Origin: Pycnopodia helianthoides
Taxonomy: Eukaryota; Echinodermata; Asteroidea; Forcipulatida; Asteriidae
Assembly: GCA_032158295.1 (NCBI GenBank)
Contig: CM063253.1
Coordinates: forward strand, 7,967,001 to 8,031,000
Direction: 5' to 3'
Length of the DNA: 64,000 nucleotides
This document shows positions 53,698 to 64,000 of this stretch, one piece after another. Every line of letters starts with the position of its first letter. Position 1 is the first letter of the stretch. The translations under genes and the position numbers were made by a program. Under the pieces are notes generated by a model. The model saw only the letters and a program-made list of their open reading frames with translations, ran no database searches and was not told where the DNA came from.

Positions 53698-56600
53698 TTA
53701 CATGGATAACACCGTCATCGTGGTATCTTGCCTGTCCACCTTACACGGGTGTTTCTCTTTCCTTTCGACGTTCTTGCATCTCTTGAAGCAACACCAGCAG
53801 CAGCAGCAGCAGCAGAAATTGATGAGCAGAAATATGCCCCCGATGACGCTGAATACAATGATCCAAAAGGTGTTGAAGAACTCCGCGGTCGAGCTGGCGC
53901 AGCACGTGGAGTCCGAGCAGCACGCCGGGGTGCACGTGCTGTTTCGCATCAGACACTCGTCGGGGTTCTCTTGGGGGCAACAGTCGGACGGACATTCGTC
54001 GGCGCTCTCGGTCGCGTCACATCGTCCGTCACCGCAAAACCCATCCGAAATGTACCTATACAAGACATGGCGTTAATATACTGTTACCATTTTTGAAAGA
54101 GTACATAGTTTCTGAACGTAGTTTTTAACAACATCACAAAAGCTGTACAGTGATTATTATTTTATCAATTTTATGGTCACATTTCAGTCAGTCAACGACA
54201 AAACGGCTTGTGTTGGTCGGTGCACGATAATACAATTTTTGAAGGAGTACAATGATTTCCCAACCCCTTGTTTTCAACAACACTATAAAGTCTATTCATC
54301 AAATTCTATGGTGAAATTTCCGTGGGGTCATCGACATTTTATGGTTCATTTTTGTCAGTGATTTTGTGCATTTCTATATGCCATAATTTTGGGCTCTCCA
54401 TATGCTTTAACTAAACGTTAACGGTTTGTTGTTTGACGGAACTATTTCTGTGGGAGACTGGGCTTGGTATGAGCTTCATAATCAGAAAGCTCTAAGATTG
54501 TAATTTAAACCCTTTTTGACCTCGCGTTTGTTTTGTCTGCCGTAGAGGGAGCGGTACAATAATAATTGAAACAGCTCCCTCTTGCGGCTAGCTGAACTTG
54601 TGGCCAATAGAGACACAAATTGCGCTCTTGTGCTGCTGGTGCAGTCAATTATTTATCAAGATCGCAGGGCTGGCATTATACCTAGAGAAAAGGTCTCCCC
54701 CAAAAGCAAAAAATGTAGAGTTAAAGCACGTGGACAACATTGGTAAACCTCAAAGGCCAGTATCCGTACTTTATGTCACAAAAGAAACAGCAAACCTTTG
54801 AAAGCTCAAACTGAATTATTGGTCATCGGTGTACCACACAGTACCTGGTCATCGTTAATTGGCATTTTCTTTGTTCACACCGGTGTTTCCTTTACTTGTG
54901 TTGTTTTGTATCTGGATTGTGATGGGACACATTTTTGCAGGATATCGCGGTTTTTTTTAAAGAAAAGTTTCAAGATAATAGTGGAATCTTTAATTAGAAA
55001 CAATTAAGGGCACCGTCATTCAATGTTATTTTATAGGCACTTGTTTAATGCTTACGTGTTATGTTTCAACGCCCTACCCCACACGATTAGAAACTTCACA
55101 GTCTTTGTTGTTAAAAGTCAGCTGAAAATGATTTTTTTTTAATGCAAAGTTGTATAAAATTATTTTGATTTCACATTTTTTGCTTCAGTGATTGTGTGTC
55201 TCCACACCACCCTGCTGGCTGGTCCAGCTTACAAACAAAATTAAGTCCCTTTTTCCAAATGGAAATCATGCTTTCTTTGTTAAATAAGATCCTATGTCAT
55301 TAGCATATTTTATTATGCTACATACTTGTTGTTTTCTACAAGCTTTTCCCCCTTTTAATATGTTCTCACGTTCTTCTGGTCTTTGTAACTGTTTTAAGGT
55401 AAAACAACATTATTCAGTTATTATTTTGAGAAACAATTGGTCAAACGGCCAAAAAAAGAATGACCTCGACTCCTCTTAAAAACAATGACAGCTCCCGTTT
55501 ACAAACAAAAACTATAAGAGCAAGCTAAGGTGGATCAGTTTTGTTGTTGTCCATAAACAAATGTTTTCGTTTCCGATCGGTGAAAAAGTGCGTGCAGGCT
55601 TACCCAGGGTCTTCTTCCTCCTTTATGCACACACCTGCGAAGCAGGCCGTCCATACCCAGCAATCCTCGGCCGCCATCCACCCCCATCGGGCATTACATC
55701 TGGTGACAAAACAAAAACAATCGGTAAAAGCAATTAGCGTACGGCCAATGACTCGCGAAATTTCCATACTTTATATTTTGTGTTGATTACATCATTTTGA
55801 TTATCCAACAATTTTTCGAGACAGGGTTGGCAATGTCTGTTGTTGTTGTCATAGTTTTTTTTCAAATCCGTTTCTGCAAATCGGAACAGTAAATTACAAA
55901 CTTGTGTAGGGGCCTACTTTAATTACTTTGACCTTCGTGTTGAATGAACTGCTGCTGATTCAACAAATTTATCCTTAACTCCCGATGAGTGATTTACTAG
56001 GATCCTTCCTTACTGTAAAAACAATTCAATGTACTTGATCCTCACCTGAACAAGTACTTGACAACAACACTAGATAAAGATTATAATGCATCGGTATTTT
56101 TGTTATATATCTGAAGTTCCAATTTGTTGATAGAATGTTTCAGGTCGAACCGCAATTGGGTCAAAATAATGACCAAATAACCATTTCCCATCCTTTTCCC
56201 GTGGATGATTGATCCCGAATAACCGTTCGGCGGTCCCCTCCCCCCCCCAAAAAAAACCCACATCCAATTATGGTCATATCTTCACAAAAGACTAAAACCA
56301 CATTTCATTGTCTCATCGTTCAGCATCCTATACCGCAGACTTATCAGCCCACCTTGCCCATCATGTCCCAGTGTGTTCCTTAACCACGGACCACTCCCAG
56401 ACTATACAGCCCACTTGTTCACATTATGCATCAAGTTGCTGAATGTTTCCACAGTTATTTTTTGTTTTCTTTATTCAACCTCCAAGAGCCAAAACACTTT
56501 ATACAGTTCATGGAAAACTTAAATGCATGGTTAAAGTGGTCGACGATAAATTGTCGTATTTTTGTGTGTGTTTTATATTACCATATCGTTCCCTCAAAAT

Positions 56601-59600
56601 TGTTCATGTCCTCAAAATATGATTTTCGTTTCCTAAAAACAGTAGTACTTTACAACGAATTAGTATTTCGTTTCCTCGAAGTATTATTGTTTGTTATCCC
56701 GAAAGAATATCTCGTTTTTTCGAAAGAACATTTCGAGGAAACGAATTAATATTACGAGCAGGGAATAAAAGGTACAAACAAACAAAGATGAAATGCGAGT
56801 AACATATTTAAAGACGCAACTGTTTTGATGCTTTCTCTGTCTCTCAACTTATTAACAGATTGGTTACACCCCTATGTTCCGACACACCTATGTTCCGACA
56901 CACCTATGTTCCGACACACTAGTGTGTTTTCCTAGTCATAAACCTAACCCTAACCCTTGCGTGTAAATCACGAGTGGTTTTTCAGAACATGGTTGTTATC
57001 GAAATGAAGAGCTGTCACCAACCGATTATACCCATGTAAAATTGGCCTATATCGTTTTATCAACTTTGACCAGACATCTTTAATCTCAAACCGGGGGGGG
57101 GGGGGGGGGTGACAGAAAAACACAGCGGATATTGTTGGACAATGTGTGACCTCAAGGACTCGTGTGTAGAAAGAATATCCCCACCAGCAAAAAAACAAAA
57201 CAAAACAGAGTTAAACAAACACAGAACGGATGGGTCAGCGGTCGGTTATTGGTGCAAAGTATCCGGGTCAAAACAACATATTATGCATGGGGAAAACAAC
57301 TATGGCTGTTTGTATCATCAGCGAGAGGTGTATCTGTTTCACAACAACTGGTTTTTACTCGGTGGGAGCATATTTTATTAGGTAGATATATTACACAGAA
57401 AAGTTCCACTGAGTTTGGGTCAGGAAGGCAGTTATTTGTAATCGTTCAAGGCCATAAATTCAAGAGCTGCTGCCCAACTGAGAATTATTGCTGAACACAA
57501 AATATTTATCGCTAAACAAATGTTTGGATATCATAAGGAACTGTCCGATCACCATCATAATTTGCATAATCATTCGCGGTACACACATTTCAGTGTGGTA
57601 CTGTTTTGCCATACAAACGATACCAAACCTTTGTTTCGATTGGCGGGGCGATCCCTGTTTCAGTTTTTACGCAGGGCGGGGTCATTATGTGACCAAGTCT
57701 GAGTTCGTTGGTGCGCACCAAGTCTGAGTTCGTTGGTGCAATACTTTACTGTTGTTTTGTCTTTACTTGCCTTTTTTTTGTCCGGATGCCAAAAGGGCAC
57801 TGACGAAACATTTCCTGTGTTAGGCTATACGTCACCGCAATCTCAAGCTAAGTTCAATATCAGCTGATTTTGGATACCCCGCGCACGAACATGGTCTCGG
57901 GTTTTCGTAATTATATTTTTCAAGTAGAAAATTCAGACATATTCAATGAAATAAAAGTTGATGTTCCTTTGCTTGTGTTGGAAATAATTAGTTGTAATTA
58001 AAGAGTTTTGCGGTATTTTCTCCAATATTCTTGATATCCTTCCTTGTTGGTTTTTGAGGGTTTGTCATTCGCAAAATGATGAGCTTTACAATTTTGTTTG
58101 ATTACTTGATTGTGAATTTCGTATAATTTAATTTAGGTACAATTGAAAAAGTTAAATACGTTGAACAAAAAAACACAGCACTAAGGGATACCTACACAAT
58201 GACTAGGACAAAAAGAAATGTTCTGTGCCAAATTTCTTCCAAACATTTTGTATGATCATACATATAAAAACAAGTTGGGACGGTAGTCCATTCTGCTCTA
58301 CCAGCCAGGCTCCCAGTGCATAATACTCATGCCTATACATCCTTACGGACTGTGAAGGGGGTAACCCTGTTTCAGCCCCAGGAGTAGGTGGCAACGTGCG
58401 TCTGGTATCAGTTGATTTGGGTCAACAGCCCAAATCAGTTAAGTGTAGCCCTAACCTTGTGAGTTATCTTATTTTAAAAAAAAAGTTAAAAAAAAGGGCC
58501 TAAAGATTTTGATTAATTTGAGATGTCAGAACATTGGAATACTGAATGATTCATCCGTGCATGACCGGTGTTATAGTTTGCTGTTCTGTTTTTGTTCAAA
58601 CGGCGGTCTGACACAAGGACTAAACGAATTAAAACGCAAGACTGACCCGTGTGTGACCCATAGAGCGGTTATTACTATACAGTCCATTCAAACATCGGTT
58701 TAGTGAACTCGCGAGAACAAAACTAATTGATTTACTCATTTCGCAAAAATCGAAGCTTTTTAAGCAAAAATAGCAAAAAAGTTTTCCTGCTTGACCATTT
58801 ACCACATAAATTAAGTGCAAATCGGTGAAAATGTATCATTACAATCATTACGATGTTGCACATACTACAGCATTTTATGCAAAACAATTTCAAGGGAAGT
58901 TTTCCACCATGACTATATTCCACATAAATTATAAGAAATCTGTGGAAATCACTTTTCATTCCAATCATTACGCTGTTGTTCACACTACAGCATTTCAAGC
59001 CAAAAGTATTTCAAGGGAAGTTTTCCACCATGACCATCTTCATACCTTGTACTAGTTATGTGTGAACATTTATATTTTCCAATCTTACTGATGTTGTACA
59101 CACCCTTTAAAGAGCTCAGAGTCTCCTTTATAGCGTCTTGAGCCGGAGGAACTAATTCATTTAGGAGTATTTTAAGCTGACAGATCGGAAGCGACGCCTA
59201 TTACAAGAATGTCATATGACAGCTACTGTGCACAGGGACGACTGCAGAGACGTCCAAGTCCTGCTGCCTGTTATGTTGTGTACAGCCCTGCGGAAGGTTT
59301 TAGTTATTTTCACCTCCATGGTTTTATATTCGCTGATGAAGCATAGCACTTACAATATCTAGGTTTTATACTGATTTCTGATGATGAAAGGTCCGATTTT
59401 GAAACATTTTGGACCCGAAAAATTCGATTCAAATTTGAAATAGTTATTTTAGATTCAATAAAGTTATAAGCAGCTGGACTTGAACAGTTGGCAATCCCTG
59501 TCTGGTTTAATCAAATTCAAGTGTTTCTATACATTAATTTATACTCGAGTCATTCTGGGTCCCATCAGGGGCGGGGGGCTGACCCATTTTCGGGTAAGGC

Positions 59601-60798
59601 TGATCCGGAAAGTGGTTAAAAATGAGATTTTAAGTAAGCCATTATGACCCATTTCTGGGTCACTTTGACACAGCTTCATTACTGTACTGTTCATTGTTCA
59701 TACTGTACTGACACAGAAATGGGTCAGGGTACCAAGGGTCAATTCTGATATGGGTCAATTCTGACCAAGAAGTTTGTTATAGGGGGTGTAGTGTGAACTT
59801 ACACATCTCTAGCTTTCCTCTGTCCCGTTTTGCTGTTGCAGTTGTACTGCGCCGTCTCGTTGAATGTCGCCCACCCAATTCGTTTCGGGTTGCAGTCCCA
59901 GTTTGCAACCATTTCCTATTATAGGATCACAATTAGAGACCGTATAGATGACATATCACAATCCAAAGTTTTTGCTATCGGGAATTCCCCCCCCCCAAAA
60001 AAAATGCTTGTGAATTCATGTTTGCGTCGGTATCGAGGTGCGCGTGGTTACGAAATTAAACAAGGCAGCAAAAATAAACTACTAATTTTTTCCCTATATG
60101 TTTCCGGAAAAAAATATGAATATGATTACAATATGCTGACCATGGCACGATCACCCCCTTTTCATCAGTTTTTCATTCATAATGCAAAGATGTTTTAAAA
60201 TCTTAGTATGTGTTAGGCCTGTCTGAAAACATATACCATCAAATATTCGACTCATCAATGATTCTATATTTTGATTCGTTGTGTTTAGAACGATCTTTGT
60301 TGTTAGTCTGGTGTGTGAATAGCACATACAAAATAATAAAAGTAGCTTCGTGAATAACCGAAATGTTTTGCAAAATACGATGGAATAACTGGCATTTTTC
60401 TCTTGAAGTGAATCCAAATGGTAACTCTGGTTTTGTATTATTTAGTTTGTTTAATTAACAGCAAGACGCAAAAAAACAAAAAACAACTATCTTCATAATG
60501 CCTGCAAATTATAACATTCTGGGAAGTTTGATTGGGGGCCTACCTCGGCCCCACTTTGGGGGTTGTCAACCTTCAGCTCCCCGCAGCACGTGTAGAAATA
60601 GTTGGTGTACTTGCCGATGGAAAGCTTGAAGTTGGTGCACTCCCTTGGTGCCCCTACCCCGGTTGCATCTTGCCCCGTCCCGCCGCTGACCACGGCTTGA
60701 GACTGCTTACCTAGGCTCGCTCCCTCCGGCCCACTATCTTGGCAGGTGGCGACGCCCAATAACAGTAGCAAAGTTAAACTCGACACGTACAGTAACAT
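53698..60798 (-). CDS. Cysteine-rich single-pass membrane protein, paralog 2 (273 aa, 4 exons)
   Basis: Family not recognised. Exons in transcript order: 60544-60798, 59803-59915, 55604-55699, 53698-54055; donors GTAGGC, GTAAGT, GTAAGC, phases consistent. The ATG at 60798 opens a strong signal peptide (MLLYVSSLTLLLLLGVATC). The ectodomain matches paralog 1: ECTNFKLSIGKYTNYFYTCC (53-72), C-x17-C, CNARWGWMAAEDCWVWTACF (124-143), FCGDGRCDATESADECPSDC (161-180), and NSTCTPACCSDSTCC with an N-glycosylation sequon. The helix FWIIVFSVIGGIFLLINF (218-235) is followed by CCCCCCWCC and a basic tail. The first exons of the two paralogs are both exactly 255 coding bases. Cysteine spacing is kept where other residues differ, which argues for disulfide-defined folding under selection. 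Localisation is inferred; function unknown. Confidence 0.9.
56868..56920 (+). repeat. Triple 17-bp repeat CCTATGTTCCGACACAC
   Basis: Three tandem copies in intron 2 of paralog 2. The rest of this intron (55700-59802) has no exon; it holds a poly-G run (57094-57111) and repeat copies. Confidence 0.85.
58270..58465 (+). mobile_element. 3' part of the 9001-9350 SINE family
   Basis: TCTGCTCTACCAGCCAGGCTC, TACGGACTGTGAAGGGGGTA and GGTCAACAGCCCAAATCAGT are in the same order as at 9150-9300. It lacks the tRNA-like head, as a 5'-truncated or recombined copy. Confidence 0.7.
58790..59045 (+). repeat. ~121-bp direct repeat, two copies (plus a partial)
   Basis: CAAGGGAAGTTTTCCACCATGA is repeated about 121 bp apart (near 58891 and 59012), each preceded by CACTACAGCATTT- and CAATCATTACG-like segments. 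It lies in intron 2 of paralog 2. Confidence 0.65.
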
Positions 60799-60989
60799 GA
60801 TTATAAGCTTGTTCTGTGTACTTTCCAAAAGTGGCAATTCTTCTTTGGAGGGGAAAACTTTCGAAAAGTTGACTTCTTGTGAGTTGGTAAACTGTCTCTA
60901 TTAAACAATGATTATAGTGAAGACCGTAGTGCAACGATGATTCACGCGCCGTGAGTAATATCTGCCGGTTTAGAATGTGCTAGATGGTG

Positions 60990-61010
60990 CGTCTTTGCCG
61001 CCTATATACA
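60990..61010 (-). promoter_or_regulatory. TATA-like motif upstream of paralog 2
   Basis: On the - strand TGTATATAGGCGG (TATATA at 61003-61008), about 205 bp before the ATG at 60798. A start site about 30 bp downstream would give a 5' UTR near 175 bases. Position and sequence fit a core promoter but no other element confirms it. Confidence 0.4.
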
Positions 61011-64000
61011 GTAGCAGAGTTGGCAACTAAGCCTACAACTTCCGCTCTGTTATGTTAATGCGTAATCCTTGACTGAATTTACATGTGTGGTGGATATGCA
61101 AATGTGAAGAAAAAAAGTTTTCGAGGGAGAGTGATGCATCCGACCGAATGTTGCCCTATTTTGTAACTCGTGCGACAGCTTTTACTTTTTTAACATGCCA
61201 CGATCAGAAACTAAACACATAAAATTGGGCACACCTTGCTAAAGGTTTATAAAACAGAAATGTACGAGCACAAACAAAGTGAACGCAGCATTCTTTGAAG
61301 TTCGTTGAAATGTTTTTTTTGGGTGGACTGCCGACGACACTCCCGTGAAAGAGCGATTCATCTTCCATCGGATGTTCCGGTCCACACCCTCACAAAGTGA
61401 ACAACCGAGCCAAGTCATCTTCCCACAAAATCAGTACCGCATTCAGGCGAATAAACACATAGAAATGTCATCTCCTAGACTGTTTTTTTTTTTAAAAACA
61501 TTCTGCTCGTGAATTTGCACATTATTGTCAGTTGTTATTATTGTTAATATTCCCAAGGCAGCAGTACAATCTTTCTGTTAAAGGCAGGGGTCAACGTTGG
61601 TAAATACTCAAAAACTTAATGACCATAAAAAACTGACTTTGGTGAGAAGTGCTGCAGTTGTTGATAGTTATAAACTATTTTGAAGAAGGACAACATTTCC
61701 TTTCGAAGTAATGTGGTCTGGATACATTTTTACCCAAAAATCTTTTGAATGGATGATTCGTTTCTCAGATTACTGAGGGTTGGTGTCCGTTCGCGAATGC
61801 TGCGGCCAGAGATGTGGTTCGTACCCGCCGTCACCTCGCTAACAATGTGATTGATTCGACGTTCTTGTGAAAATACCGTGACAGCTTTTTTTTCTTCATT
61901 CTGTTTTCTCGAACACTGTATTCTGCTGAAACTTTCACATGCGACTTTAGCTGTGTTTTTCTTTATGAAATTTGCCTTTAGATATTGACACCCAATCATG
62001 ACCGTACCTTCAAACAAAATGCTATAATTAGTTTCAATCCGAAGGCTCGCAAATTGCCTTCCAGAAAACTCAAAACTTACCGTCGCTAGTATAGGTTTGC
62101 TCGGCCGATGTCATCAAAATTCATTCATTTTAACACCCGGCTCAGTCAATTTCGTTTGAAAACGAATGCTCCCTTGCATCAGAATTCATCGGTCAGAAAG
62201 AGAGTAATTCAATGTCAAGATCTTTTCGCAAAGATCATTCAATGTCACAGAAAGCCAGCAACAAGAGGCTGTTAAACCATTCAATTTTATGTAAACAGGT
62301 ACGTCGAAATTCAACTGAACAATTGTGAAAAATGTAATGCCTTTTTAATGAAGAAAAAAGAGACTAAAATTGAGAAGGACGAATTATTGCATTTTAGTCT
62401 TTTGTTCAACATATCCTGCTTCCTTTAGATTTCTAGTTCATATGTGTCTTTTAATCTCCAATTCTTTGTAAAAAAACATTTTTGCTGAAGACTATTGTGT
62501 CTTTCTTTTAAACAATTTTAATGGTGTAATATTTGTAATAGTACGGTGTTATTGTACTGAGGGCCTCCATGGAAAGCAGTGCTGGGCGCTGATCGGAGTT
62601 TACCCTCATTAAAGATGATGTAAATGCATAAATAAATCAATGTGGTTACGAAATTAAATGCAATTATAGTAGCTACATAAGAAACTCTAGTTTGAAAGAA
62701 TTAGGGAAACATGCGTGCATTTGAATGCATGTCAATGAAACACAAATGTTGATTGAAAATGATCGGGAAAACCTATGATAATCCAACATTGGAATATGCG
62801 TTTCATCCAGGCCGTGGCAGAACAGTTTTGGTTGATTTCTCTTGAACGCGGCCAGCAGAAACTAATAAGGGAACTTTCACGGTTTTGTGTTGTTGTTGTT
62901 GCTGTTGTTTTGTTTTGGATAACTTTTTTTCCAATGAAAAGAGGACGAGAGTAGTTTCCTCATCCCATCAAGAATGTAATCAACTTTGCTTATTTTAATT
63001 TCTGTTTCATAAAAAAAAAAAGTTTAAGTTGCAGGGCCCGATTTTCGCAGAAAGATCTTTTGTTTTTTGAGAACTTTTTCGCTGAACGAAAATTGCTCGT
63101 TTTGTTTTTGTTGTTTGCATGGTTTTGATTGCGCGGGACGATATAATGAAATCATTGGACAATGGAATGACTTAACTCTTCCAAAACGTATACCGTTAAA
63201 ACGAAACTGCAAAGAGTCGCATGTTTCAGTTGATTCACCCATTCGAGAAAGACGGGTACGGTTCCACAAGTATCACGTGACTGCCTTTAAAGCTATTGAC
63301 GTTGAATATTCATTATTCGCCATAGCAACAAGCAAGCACAAACTTTCATTATTTATAGGTTAGCCGCCTTTCCTGTGCGTAGGGGTGTTGTGGAAGTCAA
63401 GTTTATAGCAACGGATCCATTCGGCCAAAAAGAAGGGGGAAAACTTTGAGGGTTTTTAAAAAGCAGACGAATGCAGAAGGATGCCCACTTTTCATAATTA
63501 CAAGTTGCATGGCCCAATATTTAGGCCGAAATAATATGATTTACATATTTGTTTTTCTCTGACCGGTTCTTGGCAAATGGTTCTGTTTCAAAACGAAAAA
63601 TAAACACACACTTTTGCATATGCCACTGACAATGCACAGACTATAAAATGAAATAATATGCTCAATTTTTTGTACATGGCTGCTTTTTACATGGCTGATG
63701 GACGTGAGATAAATGGCGGGATTACGACTGTAATTCATTTTTTGTTTTTAATTAACTACTACTAATCGGATTTTTTGTAACTTAAATTGTTTCGGTCAAA
63801 TCGGTCAAACATTTACAACTGAAAGACTGGAATGACTTAACAATTTCAAAATCCAGTGACATCATGCCTTTTTATACACCAGGCAATAGACAAGTCCAAA
63901 GGCCATGTCTTACGGCAATTTTTCAGCCTATTATTTTTGAGGCAACCAACTGCGTTGTATGCACAAGGAACACTTCGGCAGCACATGAGTCATAACTTCA
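61011..64000. other. Upstream flank of paralog 2, no gene supported
   Basis: Holds a MITE-like element (61582 to about 62012, TTAA at its left side, related to 21815-22222) and otherwise AT-rich sequence. ORFs at 63024-63363 on both strands show no family resemblance or splice context. Confidence 0.45.

Noticed and set aside
53702..54096. Plus-strand ORFs over the last exon of paralog 2
   Set aside because: Antisense shadows; the - strand frame has a conserved cysteine pattern, a transmembrane helix and a matching paralog.

Overview
The window is animal nuclear DNA: genes are split into short exons with GT-AG introns, the gene-poor spaces are AT-rich, and interspersed repeats are everywhere (tRNA-derived SINEs, non-LTR fragments, many short inverted-repeat DNA elements). 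No operon, bacterial or organellar signal was seen. A foldback element with terminal arms built from 15-bp tandem units, of the type described as TU elements in sea urchin, together with conserved bilaterian gene order, points to a marine deuterostome and most likely an echinoderm. The species cannot be fixed from the sequence alone.

Four protein-coding genes could be assembled exon by exon with consistent reading phase. (1) SLC30A7 (ZnT7, Golgi/secretory-pathway zinc transporter), + strand, 11 exons, 1005-20243, 356 aa. (2) DPH5 (diphthine methyl ester synthase), - strand, 6 exons, 31570-36893, 288 aa. (3) and (4) Two tandem paralogous genes on the - strand, 42977-47262 (5 exons, 267 aa) and 53698-60798 (4 exons, 273 aa). 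They encode small type I membrane proteins with a signal peptide, a cysteine-rich ectodomain, one transmembrane helix and a run of 8-10 cysteines just inside the membrane. I do not recognise this family; it is the best candidate here for something undescribed.

Layout: 1-1004, 5' flank of SLC30A7. 1005-20243, SLC30A7, with introns holding a TU-like foldback element, SINEs, a 73-bp minisatellite, a hAT-type element and an 88-bp tandem array that repeats the intron 7/exon 8 splice acceptor together with the exon head encoding the zinc-binding HxxxD of TM5. 20244-31569, convergent intergenic space with TTAA-flanked elements, a 60-bp minisatellite and SINEs. 31570-36893, DPH5, carrying a 895-bp foldback element with a 9-bp target duplication. 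36894-42976, intergenic, with more inverted-repeat elements and broken non-LTR retrotransposon pieces. 42977-60798, the cysteine-rich gene pair. 60799-64000, upstream flank of the second of these, with a TATA-like motif.

The SLC30A7/DPH5 tail-to-tail pairing matches the human 1p21.2 arrangement, so this looks like old conserved microsynteny. The two cysteine-rich genes share exon phases and cysteine spacing and clearly come from one tandem duplication. Most short open reading frames elsewhere are shadows or lie in repeats.
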